From UBA668 sp046086305 (GTDB lineage: Bacteria; Actinomycetota; Acidimicrobiia; Acidimicrobiales; Ilumatobacteraceae), in the NCBI GenBank assembly GCA_046086305.1, contig JBJSXI010000093.1, positions 1 through 8,975 on the forward strand: DNA of 8,975 nucleotides, given 5' to 3'. The position numbers and the translations under genes were made by a program. Each line of letters starts with the position of its first letter. The stretch's first letter is position 1. Below, in pieces: positions 1 to 5,790 of this stretch. The notes under the pieces are model-generated. The model was not told the origin of the DNA. It did not search any database and worked only from the letters and a program-made list of their open reading frames with translations.

Positions 1-99
1 TCCCGTCGTCCCGTCGTCGCCGCCGCAGGCGACGCAGCCCGCGACGACGCAGCCCGTGACGATGCACCGTGCCGCACCCCGCCAACGTCGCTCCGCCAT
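1..99 (-). CDS. Putative lipoprotein, N-terminal part only (runs off the left edge)
   Basis: An open frame of 33 codons starts with ATG at 97-99 on the minus strand and continues past base 1. It begins MAERRWRGAARC, a short positively charged n-region, followed by a small-residue hydrophobic stretch (residues 13-25) with Cys at 17, 22 and 25. It then turns into a Gly/Asp/Thr-rich linker (GGDDGTTG). This is the layout of a lipoprotein signal peptide. V19-A20-G21-C22 is the best lipobox, so the mature protein would be lipidated and anchored outside the membrane. A good Shine-Dalgarno GGGAG (107-111) sits 7 bases before the ATG and supports this start. The gene is divergent from the electron-transfer/mycofactocin operon. 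The functional domain is outside the window, so its role is unknown; substrate-binding lipoproteins often look like this. A chance open frame in high-GC DNA is possible but less likely given the ribosome site. Confidence 0.62.
   Translation of the reverse strand, partial: MAERRWRGAARCIVTGCVVAGCVACGGDDGTTG
31..60. repeat. Two tandem 15-bp units in the lipoprotein signal peptide
   Basis: Bases 31-45 and 46-60 are direct tandem copies of a 15-mer differing at one position (GACGCAGCCCGCGAC and GACGCAGCCCGTGAC). Read on the minus strand they encode the pentapeptides VTGCV and VAGCV, so the repeat duplicates the lipobox of the partial lipoprotein. The unit is a multiple of 3, so copy-number change would keep the frame. 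Confidence 0.75.
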
Positions 100-106
100 C
101 ACCCGT

Positions 107-111
107 CTCCC
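107..111 (-). promoter_or_regulatory. Ribosome binding site of the lipoprotein gene
   Basis: On the minus strand GGGAG lies 7 bases upstream of the ATG at 99. This is a near-consensus Shine-Dalgarno sequence with good spacing. It is the main evidence that the short N-terminal frame at the left edge is a real gene. Confidence 0.55.
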
Positions 112-185
112 ATCGGATCACTGCGTGCCTGAGCACACCCGACGACCGCCGTCTGCAGCACCATCTGCCGACGTGACGAGACGCA

Positions 186-197
186 GCGCACGTGCGC
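186..197. promoter_or_regulatory. 12-bp perfect palindrome in the divergent intergenic region
   Basis: GCGCACGTGCGC is identical to its reverse complement. It lies about midway between the divergent starts at 99 and 283, where an operator for a shared regulator might sit. No regulator gene is in the window. In DNA this rich in G+C, a few 12-bp palindromes per 9 kb are expected by chance, so position is the only argument for function. Confidence 0.25.
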
Positions 198-269
198 CGA
201 TGACGCAGACCGCCTCGGGTCGCCCAGCGGATCGGGGCGTCCCGTCGGGGTCGCCCGAGTGCAGCCACC

Positions 270-275
270 TAGTGT
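270..275 (+). promoter_or_regulatory. Possible -10 element for the etfA-mftF operon (leaderless start)
   Basis: TAGTGT fits the actinobacterial TANNNT -10 pattern and ends 7 bases before the ATG at 283. Transcription would then begin at or next to the start codon, giving a leaderless mRNA. This would explain the lack of a Shine-Dalgarno sequence before etfA. No convincing -35 element is seen. The call rests on one hexamer and its spacing. Confidence 0.3.
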
Positions 276-282
276 GCGGACG

Positions 283-1254
283 ATGATCGCGGTGCTCGTG
301 GTGCGCGACGGATACCTGCCCGCCGGTGGCGACGAGACCGTCGCCGAGTGCGACGGCAGGGTGCTGCTCGCGACCACATCGGCCGCCGACGGTGATGCGG
401 TCGCCGCAACGGCCGCGGCGCTCGACGGTCTCGCCGGGGTGGCAACCGAGGTGCAGGTGGCCTGCCTCGGCGACTTCGAGCCGGGGCGCTGGGCCGCCGC
501 GCTCGCGCCCGTGCTCGCCGACGAGGACCATCTCGTACTGCCGGCCTCGGCCGACGGACGCGATCTCGCCCCGCGCCTCGCGGCCGTGCTGCGTCGTCCC
601 CTGTATGCCGGCGCGATCGCCGTTGCACCGTCGCGCATCGAGCTCGCCCGCAGCGGTGGCCGCGAACTGCACGATCTCGTCCCGACCGGTCCGTTCGTCG
701 CCACGCTGCAACCCGGGGTGCGCGGCGTCGTGCCGTCCACGACGCCCGCCGATCCGTCGGTCGCCACATTCGAGCGGTCGCGCTTCGGTGTCACCGATCA
801 TCCCGATGGTCGTGTCGTCGGTGAACTGCCCGCCGACCCGGCGAGTGTCGATCTCGGCGAGGCTGCACGCATCGTCGCCGGTGGTGCGGGTCTCGATGGT
901 CCGCAGCGGCTTGATCAGGTTGCGGCGATCGGAACGGCGATCGGTGCGAGCACCGGCGCGACCCGTGTGGTCACCGACCGCGGCAGGGTGTCCCACACGC
1001 GACAGATCGGTACGACCGGTGTGGTGGTGGATCCCGATCTGTACCTCGCGTTCGGGATCAGTGGTGCGGTGCAGCACACCGCCGGGCTCGGCGCGCCGGC
1101 GCACATCGTGAGTGTGAACACCGATGCCCACTGTCCGATGATGCAGCTCGCCGATCTTGCGGTCGTCGCCGACGCGAACGAGGTGCTCGACCATCTCGCC
1201 GCACTGCTCCGCGTGTCGCCGTCCGCCATCGCACCCGAGGGTGTCGCGCCGTGA
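283..1254 (+). CDS. etfA: Electron transfer flavoprotein alpha subunit, FixB-like (mycofactocin-operon type)
   Basis: This 323-residue protein is the alpha subunit of an electron transfer flavoprotein. With EtfB it forms a heterodimer that carries electrons on FAD to a membrane quinone oxidoreductase. The N-terminal half is a divergent Rossmann-like domain starting MIAVLVVRDG. The C-terminal FAD domain is well kept: TGATR (R228), QIGTTG (241-246, T245), GISGAVQH (258-265, H265) and a variant of the NKDP.API motif, N279-TDAHCPMMQLAD. R228, T245 and H265 correspond to the flavin-contacting Arg, Thr and His of human ETF alpha. The ATG at 283 is chosen because the family begins directly with this beta strand. 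In-frame GTGs at 259 and 274 would add up to 8 unrelated residues. It is the first gene of the operon, and its stop overlaps the fixC start by 4 bases. Sequence drift from ordinary ETF suggests a specialised partner. Confidence 0.9.
   Translation: MIAVLVVRDGYLPAGGDETVAECDGRVLLATTSAADGDAVAATAAALDGLAGVATEVQVACLGDFEPGRWAAALAPVLADEDHLVLPASADGRDLAPRLAAVLRRPLYAGAIAVAPSRIELARSGGRELHDLVPTGPFVATLQPGVRGVVPSTTPADPSVATFERSRFGVTDHPDGRVVGELPADPASVDLGEAARIVAGGAGLDGPQRLDQVAAIGTAIGASTGATRVVTDRGRVSHTRQIGTTGVVVDPDLYLAFGISGAVQHTAGLGAPAHIVSVNTDAHCPMMQLADLAVVADANEVLDHLAALLRVSPSAIAPEGVAP
1237..1243 (+). promoter_or_regulatory. Ribosome binding site of fixC
   Basis: GAGGGTG lies inside the end of etfA, 7 bases before the GTG at 1251. 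It supports the GTG start that overlaps the etfA stop (GTGA at 1251-1254). Confidence 0.5.
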
Positions 1255-2555
1255 GCCCCGAGGTCGATGTCGTCGTCGTCGGTGGTGGTCCTGCCGGCAG
1301 TTGCGCAGCGATCGTCGCAGCACGCGCCGGTCTCGATGTGGTGTTGATCGAACGTGGTCCGTTCCCCGGCAGCAAGAACATGTACGGCGGGGTCGTCTAC
1401 CCGCGCATCCTCGACGGGTTGATCCCCGGGTGGTGGGACGAGGCACCGGTGCAACGCTGGATCACCCGCCGCTTGACGATGGTGCTCACCCCCACCCAGG
1501 CACTCACGGTCGACTTCCGGTCGGAGGCGTGGGGTGCGCCGCCCTACAACGGGGCCACTGCCTATCGACCCGATTGGGACCACTGGCTCGCCGGTCATGC
1601 GGCGGCGGCTGGTGCGCAGGTGATCACGGGCACCACGGTCACCGGTCTCGTGCGCGATGCCGACGGCACGGTGACCGGTGTGCGCACCGATCGTCCCGAT
1701 GGCGACCTGCGCGCCCGGGTGGTCGTGGCGTGCGACGGGGTGAACAGCTTCCTCGCCAAGGAGGCCGGGCTGTGGTCGTCGACCGATGCGTCGCACTACA
1801 CGCTCGGTGTGAAGGAGACCCTCGCATTGCCGTCGTCGGTGATTGACGAGCGGTTCAATGTGCGCGATCGGCACGGTGTGGATGTGGAGATCATCGGCGC
1901 CACCGGCGCGGTGAACGGCGGAGGATTCCTCTACACCAACCTCGACACGGTGTCGATCGGAGTGGTGTTGAAGGTGACCGCACTCGCGGCACAGTCGCGT
2001 CGACCCGAGGCGATCATCGCCGATCTGAAGTCACATCCCGCCATCGCGCCGCTCGTGCACGATGGCGAGTTGAAGGAGTACAGCGCGCACCTCATTCCCG
2101 AGGCCGGCCTGAAGATGATGCCGCGGATGACAGCGCCCGGGATGCTCGTCGCGGGTGATGCGGCGGCGCTGTGCCTGGCTGCAGGGATCTGGCTCGAAGG
2201 GGTGAACTTCGCGATGGCGAGCGGGATGTACGCCGGCGAGACGGTGGTCGAGGCGGTGCGGCGCGGCGATGTGTCGGCCAAGGGGCTCGCCGGGTATCGA
2301 CGTCGGCTCGAGTCGACCTTCGTCCTGCGCGATCACCGCCGTCTGCGCCGTGCGCCGCAGTTGGTGCTGAGCGATCGGGTGCAGCACCTCTATCCGTCGA
2401 TGGTCGCCAACACCGTCGAGCGGATGTTCCGTGTCGACAATCCGCAGCCCAAGCCCGGGCTGCGACGGATCCTCGGTGAGGAGCGTCGTCGGGCCGGGGT
2501 GCGCCGCCGCGACCTCGTGCGCGACGGGTTCACCGGCTTCAGGAGTTTCGGATGA
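1251..2555 (+). CDS. fixC: FixC-like flavoprotein, ETF-quinone oxidoreductase family
   Basis: This 434-residue protein accepts electrons from the ETF dimer on FAD and passes them, with FixX, to the quinone pool. The N-terminal dinucleotide fold carries GGGPAG at 11-16 and the ribose-binding acidic residue E34 (LIERG). The family signature MYGG follows at 44-47, and the second FAD motif GDAA lies at 302-305 (LVAGDAAALC). Length matches FixC (about 430). It lacks the C-terminal iron-sulfur domain of mitochondrial ETF-QO, whose place is taken by the separate fixX gene next door. The GTG start overlaps the etfA stop and is preceded by GAGGGTG. The stop overlaps the fixX ATG (ATGA). Family assignment is secure. 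The physiological donor is inferred from context to be linked to mycofactocin-dependent oxidation. Confidence 0.93.
   Translation: MSPEVDVVVVGGGPAGSCAAIVAARAGLDVVLIERGPFPGSKNMYGGVVYPRILDGLIPGWWDEAPVQRWITRRLTMVLTPTQALTVDFRSEAWGAPPYNGATAYRPDWDHWLAGHAAAAGAQVITGTTVTGLVRDADGTVTGVRTDRPDGDLRARVVVACDGVNSFLAKEAGLWSSTDASHYTLGVKETLALPSSVIDERFNVRDRHGVDVEIIGATGAVNGGGFLYTNLDTVSIGVVLKVTALAAQSRRPEAIIADLKSHPAIAPLVHDGELKEYSAHLIPEAGLKMMPRMTAPGMLVAGDAAALCLAAGIWLEGVNFAMASGMYAGETVVEAVRRGDVSAKGLAGYRRRLESTFVLRDHRRLRRAPQLVLSDRVQHLYPSMVANTVERMFRVDNPQPKPGLRRILGEERRRAGVRRRDLVRDGFTGFRSFG
2541..2545 (+). promoter_or_regulatory. Ribosome binding site of fixX
   Basis: AGGAG lies 6 bases before the ATG at 2552, inside the last codons of fixC. 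It is the strongest Shine-Dalgarno sequence in the operon and fixes the fixX start at the ATGA overlap. Confidence 0.65.
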
Positions 2556-2878
2556 CCGACACGGCACACGCGGGCATGCTCGAACCACATGCGTGGGGCG
2601 GGCTGTCGTTCCAGGAGCGGATGGCGACCGTCGAGTTCCGCATCCATCCGACGGCACACATCGTCGTCGACGGCGCGGTGTGCGCCGACTGCAGCACACG
2701 CGAGTGCGTGGTCGCGTGTCCGGCCGATCTGTTCGTGCCCACGGCCGATGGCGGCATCGTGTTCAACCACGAACAGTGCTTCGAATGCGGCACGTGCTAC
2801 CTGGTCTGCAATCGCGAGGGTGCGATCACCTGGCACTATCCCGAGGGCGGGCACGGCGTCGTGTTCCGACGCACGTGA
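2552..2878 (+). CDS. fixX: FixX-like ferredoxin, partner of FixC
   Basis: This 108-residue iron-sulfur protein is the electron-transfer partner of FixC and corresponds to the ferredoxin-like domain of ETF-QO. Eight cysteines form two motifs: C44-x2-C47-x4-C52-x3-C56-Pro, and C76-x2-C79-x2-C82-x3-C86. The family hallmarks CFECGTC (76-82), ITWHYP and the C-terminal GVVFR are present. E. coli FixX, from memory, has only CPAGLY plus CLECGTC and so one [4Fe-4S] cluster. The extra cysteines here (44, 47, 52, 86) would allow a second cluster, as in 2[4Fe-4S] ferredoxins and as reported for bifurcating EtfABCX complexes. The start at ATG 2552 has a strong AGGAG. Both ends overlap their neighbours by 4 bases, implying translational coupling and a fixed stoichiometry with FixC. 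Confidence 0.92.
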   Translation: MTDTAHAGMLEPHAWGGLSFQERMATVEFRIHPTAHIVVDGAVCADCSTRECVVACPADLFVPTADGGIVFNHEQCFECGTCYLVCNREGAITWHYPEGGHGVVFRRT

Positions 2879-3696
2879 TCGTCGTCTGCACGAAGTGGGT
2901 GGCCCATCCCGGTGAGCCGTTCGACGAGCGCTATGCGGGCGCGAGTCCGGCCGACCGTGCGGCACTCGAGTTGGCCCTGCGTCAAGCGGCGCTGACGGGT
3001 GACGAGGTCGCGGTGGTCACGGTGGGTCCTGCGGGTGCCGATGGTGTGCTGCGTGAGGCGGCAGCAGCCGGCGCGCACCGGTGTGTGCGCGCCGACGCGC
3101 CGGTGGGGATCTCGAGCGCAGCGGTCGCCGATGCGATCGTCGCAGCGGTGCGCGATGTGGTGGGTGGGGTGTCGTGGGTGTGGTGTGGCGACTACTCGCT
3201 CGATCGAGGGTCGGCGAGTGTGCCGGCCTTCGTCGCCCACGGACTGCACGCGCGTCAGGCGCTCGGGGTGATCGAGGTCGACATGTCCTCGACATCGGTG
3301 CGTGCCGTGCGGCGACTCGATGCGGGTCGCCGTGAGGTGGTCGAGTTGTCGTCACCCGCGGTGGTGAGTGTGGAGGGGTCGGTCGCCACCCTGCGACGTG
3401 CGTCGCTGTCGGGTGTGCGCGCCGCGGCGGCCGTGCCGATCACGGTCGTCACGCCGCCTGCGGTACTCGTCGAGGAGCCACTCGTGCGTCCGTATCGTCC
3501 GCGTGCCCGTGCGCTGGCCGCGCCTGCGGGTGGCTCGGCGGTCGATCGGGTGCGCGCGCTCACCACGACGGGTGGATCAGGTCGCGGCGAGGTGGTCGAG
3601 TTGTCACCGGATGCCGCGGCGCGGCGCATCCTCGATGCGCTCGTCGGCTGGGGGTACCTGTCGGCCGACGCCGACGGCGCGTATCGTCGGTCGTGA
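2875..3696 (+). CDS. etfB: Electron transfer flavoprotein beta subunit, FixA-like (mycofactocin-operon type)
   Basis: This 273-residue protein is the partner of EtfA; the pair carries FAD plus AMP or a second FAD. The family pattern is clear: MIVVCTKWVAHP at the start, then ADRAALELALRQAALTG, then VAVVTVGPAGADGVLREAAAAGAHR, the usual ETF-beta core. The nucleotide-binding loop, usually of the form G.qaiDGDTgqvgp, reads D106-YSLD110-RGSASVP, so the second Asp of the DGD core is missing. The C-terminal 60 residues are low-complexity and poorly conserved. GTG at 2875 is chosen because it starts directly on the first beta strand and overlaps the fixX stop (GTGA). Longer in-frame extensions would run through fixX. 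No Shine-Dalgarno is visible, which fits coupled translation. Unlike classical fixABCX, the two ETF subunits flank fixC-fixX, with alpha first and beta last. Confidence 0.88.
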   Translation: MIVVCTKWVAHPGEPFDERYAGASPADRAALELALRQAALTGDEVAVVTVGPAGADGVLREAAAAGAHRCVRADAPVGISSAAVADAIVAAVRDVVGGVSWVWCGDYSLDRGSASVPAFVAHGLHARQALGVIEVDMSSTSVRAVRRLDAGRREVVELSSPAVVSVEGSVATLRRASLSGVRAAAAVPITVVTPPAVLVEEPLVRPYRPRARALAAPAGGSAVDRVRALTTTGGSGRGEVVELSPDAAARRILDALVGWGYLSADADGAYRRS

Positions 3697-3697
3697 T

Positions 3698-3710
3698 GGT
3701 GCACTGCACC
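3698..3710. repeat. Perfect inverted repeat between etfB and mftE
   Basis: GGTGCA-C-TGCACC is a perfect 13-bp inverted repeat in the only real gap of the operon. It starts 2 bases after the etfB stop and ends 5 bases before the mftE ATG. As RNA it could fold as GGTGC-ACT-GCACC, a 5-bp stem with a 3-base loop, right where a ribosome binding site would be. No U-tract follows, so it is not a classic terminator. It could be an operator, a processing site or a translation-control hairpin. Confidence 0.4.
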
Positions 3711-3715
3711 CCCCT

Positions 3716-4402
3716 ATGACCAATCACCTCGGCGATCGCAGATGGACGGAGTTCTGGGATCCGCGTCGTCGTCCCCTGCTCGCCGTGCCGGTGGGTTCGT
3801 GCGAGCAGCACGGCCCGCACCTGCCGCTCGACACCGACACGCGGATCGCGATGGCTCTTGCCGACGGACTGGTCTCCACGTTCGCGGCGGGTGAGGTGGT
3901 GGTCGCACCGCCGTTGACGATCACGGCGAGCGGCGAGCACGGATCGTTCCCCGGCACCCTGTCGATCGGCACGACGGTGCTCGAGCAGGTGATCATCGAA
4001 CTCGTGCGCAGTGCCGACTGGGCGGCCGGCGTGGTACTCATCAACGGTCACGGTGGCAACAAGGCGCCCGTGCAGCGTGCGGTGAGCCAGTTGTCTGGCG
4101 AGCGGCGCCGGGTGCTCGCGTGGTGGCCCACCATCGAGGGTGCCGATGCGCATGCCGGGCATGAGGAGACGGCGATGATGCTGGCCCTCGCACCCGATCT
4201 CGTGCACATGGATCGCGCCGAGGTCGGCCGCACCGAGCCGCTGTCACAGTTGATCGGCGAGATCCGCGAGGGCGGCATCCAGGCGGTCAGCTCGAACGGC
4301 ATCCTCGGTGATCCGCGTCGGGCCACCGCTGGTCAGGGGAGGGCGATGCTCACCAAGCTGTCGATCGACCTGGTGCGTGTCGTCGACGACTGGTGGGAGT
4401 GA
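3716..4402 (+). CDS. mftE: Mycofactocin biosynthesis creatininase-family peptidase MftE
   Basis: This 228-residue metal-dependent amidohydrolase belongs to the creatininase family. In characterised mycofactocin pathways MftE removes the modified C-terminal Val-Tyr unit from the MftC-processed MftA peptide, releasing the free pyrrolidinone core (AHDP). The metal-site motifs are C29-EQHGPHLPLDTDT-42 (ligands E30, H32, D41), N110-GHGGN-115 (H112) and H146-AGHEET-152 (acidic residues E150, E151). The block PVGSCEQHGPHLPLDTDTRIA is very close to mycobacterial MftE as I recall it, which separates it from creatininase itself. ATG 3716 is the first usable start after the etfB stop. It has no Shine-Dalgarno and follows a tight inverted repeat. 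The stop overlaps the mftF start by 4 bases. The usual partners mftA-mftD are not adjacent. Confidence 0.9.
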   Translation: MTNHLGDRRWTEFWDPRRRPLLAVPVGSCEQHGPHLPLDTDTRIAMALADGLVSTFAAGEVVVAPPLTITASGEHGSFPGTLSIGTTVLEQVIIELVRSADWAAGVVLINGHGGNKAPVQRAVSQLSGERRRVLAWWPTIEGADAHAGHEETAMMLALAPDLVHMDRAEVGRTEPLSQLIGEIREGGIQAVSSNGILGDPRRATAGQGRAMLTKLSIDLVRVVDDWWE

Positions 4403-5790
4403 CCCGCTACCGCCTCGATCCGTCGTGGCGTCGTCCCGGTGACGGCTCGGTGGTCGTGGCCGGTTCACCGTTGCGACTGTTCCGTCTGTCGGCAGGTGGG
4501 GCACATGTCGTGTCGCTCGTCGAGGCCGGCACTCCCCCGTCGACTGCTGCGGTCGACGATCTGCTCGATCGCTTCGTGGTGGCAGGTGCACTGCATCCGC
4601 TGCCGACCTCGTCGCCGTTCACACTCGACGATGTGACGGTGGTGATGCCGTTCTATGCCGGCGAGGGAGATGCCGGCGAGGGAGACGCCGGCGACAGTGA
4701 CGACGGTGCGGTGCGGGTGCCCGATGGACTGCGCGTGATCGTCGTCGACGACGCCTCGCCGGTGCCGCCGACCATCCCAGCCTCCGAGTCGGACGGTCGC
4801 GTCACGGTGATCCGCCGCGAGGTGAACGGCGGACCGGGTGCGGCGCGCAATACGGGGTTGGCGGCGGTGACGACCCCGCTCGTCGCGTTCGTCGACCGCG
4901 ACGTCACCCTGCCCGAGGATGCGACGGCGTGGCTCGATCCGCTGCTCGCCCACTTCACCGACGATCGAGTTGCGTTGGTGGCGCCGCGTGTCGCGAACGC
5001 GACCGATACGCACCTGCCGACCACCGACCACGAGTCGCGCCACAGTCCGCTCGACCTCGGCGACGTGCCGGCACGGATCGCCCCGGGCACCCGGGTCGGC
5101 TATGTGCCGGCGGCGACGATCGTCTGCCGCACCGAGGTGATCCGCGACCTCGGTGGATTCGATCGATCGATGCGCGTCGGTGAGGATGTCGATCTCGTGT
5201 GGCGGCTCGTCGAGGCGGGCCATCGGGCGCGTTACGAGCCGACCTCGGTGGTCGCTCATCGACCGCGCCCGTCGTGGGCCGCGCTGTGGCGTCAGCGTGT
5301 GGCGTACGGCTCGTCGGCCGCGCCGCTGGCCCGACGTCACGCCACTGCCGTCGCACCGGTGCGCACGACGGTGTGGAGTCTCGCGGTGTGGGGGTTCGTG
5401 GCCGTCCGGCGACCGCTGCTCGCGCTGTCGGTCGGGGCGGCGACCACGGTTGCGCTCACGCGTCGGCTCGACGCGCTACGCGCCCGCGACGCGGCACCGA
5501 TCGCGCTCGAGGGGCACCTCGCAGCAGGTGTGCAGTTGTGCCGGGCGATGCGTCGGGTGTGGTGGCCGATCGCGATCATCGTGGCGCTGTGCGTGCGCAG
5601 AGCGCGGCCGGTGCTGCTCGGTGCGCTCGTCGTCCCCGAGGTCGTGGCAGCGGTGCGTGAGCGCTCGTCGCAGCCACTGGTCGATCTGCCGCGTGTCGCG
5701 GTCGACGACGTTGCCTACGGCGCAGGCGTGTGGCGCGGCGTGTTCACCGCGCACAGTGCGCGGGCGCTCGTGCCCGAGATCAGCGTGTAG
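4399..5790 (+). CDS. mftF: Mycofactocin biosynthesis glycosyltransferase MftF
   Basis: This 463-residue membrane-associated GT2-family glycosyltransferase matches MftF, which adds a beta-1,4-glucose chain to premycofactocin. Residues 1-75 form the conserved MftF N-terminus (YRLDPSWRRPGDGSVVVAG, then SPLRLFRLSAGG), which resembles a PqqD-like peptide-binding fold. The GT-A domain follows: VVMPFY, VVDDAS (115-120), NGGPGAARNTG (143-153), the DxD motif D166-R167-D168, and GGFDRSMRVGEDVDLVWRL with the ED pair at 262-263. Two hydrophobic stretches near residues 320-350 and 390-420 suggest C-terminal membrane attachment. GTG 4399 gives the GTGA overlap used elsewhere in the operon; GTG 4393 would add two residues. 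A 15-bp repeat lengthens a loop at residues 87-101. The end overlaps the convergent DUF4395 gene by 11 bases, leaving no room for a terminator. Confidence 0.9.
   Translation: MTRYRLDPSWRRPGDGSVVVAGSPLRLFRLSAGGAHVVSLVEAGTPPSTAAVDDLLDRFVVAGALHPLPTSSPFTLDDVTVVMPFYAGEGDAGEGDAGDSDDGAVRVPDGLRVIVVDDASPVPPTIPASESDGRVTVIRREVNGGPGAARNTGLAAVTTPLVAFVDRDVTLPEDATAWLDPLLAHFTDDRVALVAPRVANATDTHLPTTDHESRHSPLDLGDVPARIAPGTRVGYVPAATIVCRTEVIRDLGGFDRSMRVGEDVDLVWRLVEAGHRARYEPTSVVAHRPRPSWAALWRQRVAYGSSAAPLARRHATAVAPVRTTVWSLAVWGFVAVRRPLLALSVGAATTVALTRRLDALRARDAAPIALEGHLAAGVQLCRAMRRVWWPIAIIVALCVRRARPVLLGALVVPEVVAAVRERSSQPLVDLPRVAVDDVAYGAGVWRGVFTAHSARALVPEISV
4657..4701 (+). repeat. Three tandem 15-bp units inside mftF
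   Basis: The units at 4657-4671, 4672-4686 and 4687-4701 begin GCCGGCGA. The first two differ by one base; the third is diverged at its end. They encode AGEGD-AGEGD-AGDSD (residues 87-101), an acidic insert between the first strand of the GT-A fold (VVMPFY) and the VVDDAS strand. The reading frame is kept. Confidence 0.85.

Noticed and set aside
99..1446. Long leftward open frames opposite etfA and fixC (118-1446, 99-794)
   Set aside because: They are Arg/His/Thr-rich with no recognisable domain and lie opposite genes with clear family motifs. They are typical shadows in high-GC DNA.
2431..2874. Upstream extension of the etfB frame through fixC and fixX
   Set aside because: The translated extension is Arg-rich and unrelated to ETF. 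The family start coincides with the GTG at 2875 that overlaps the fixX stop.
5160..5172. Run of overlapping GATC/CGAT units inside mftF
   Set aside because: It is coding sequence (FDRSM) with common high-GC Asp/Arg/Ser codons and is most simply coincidence.
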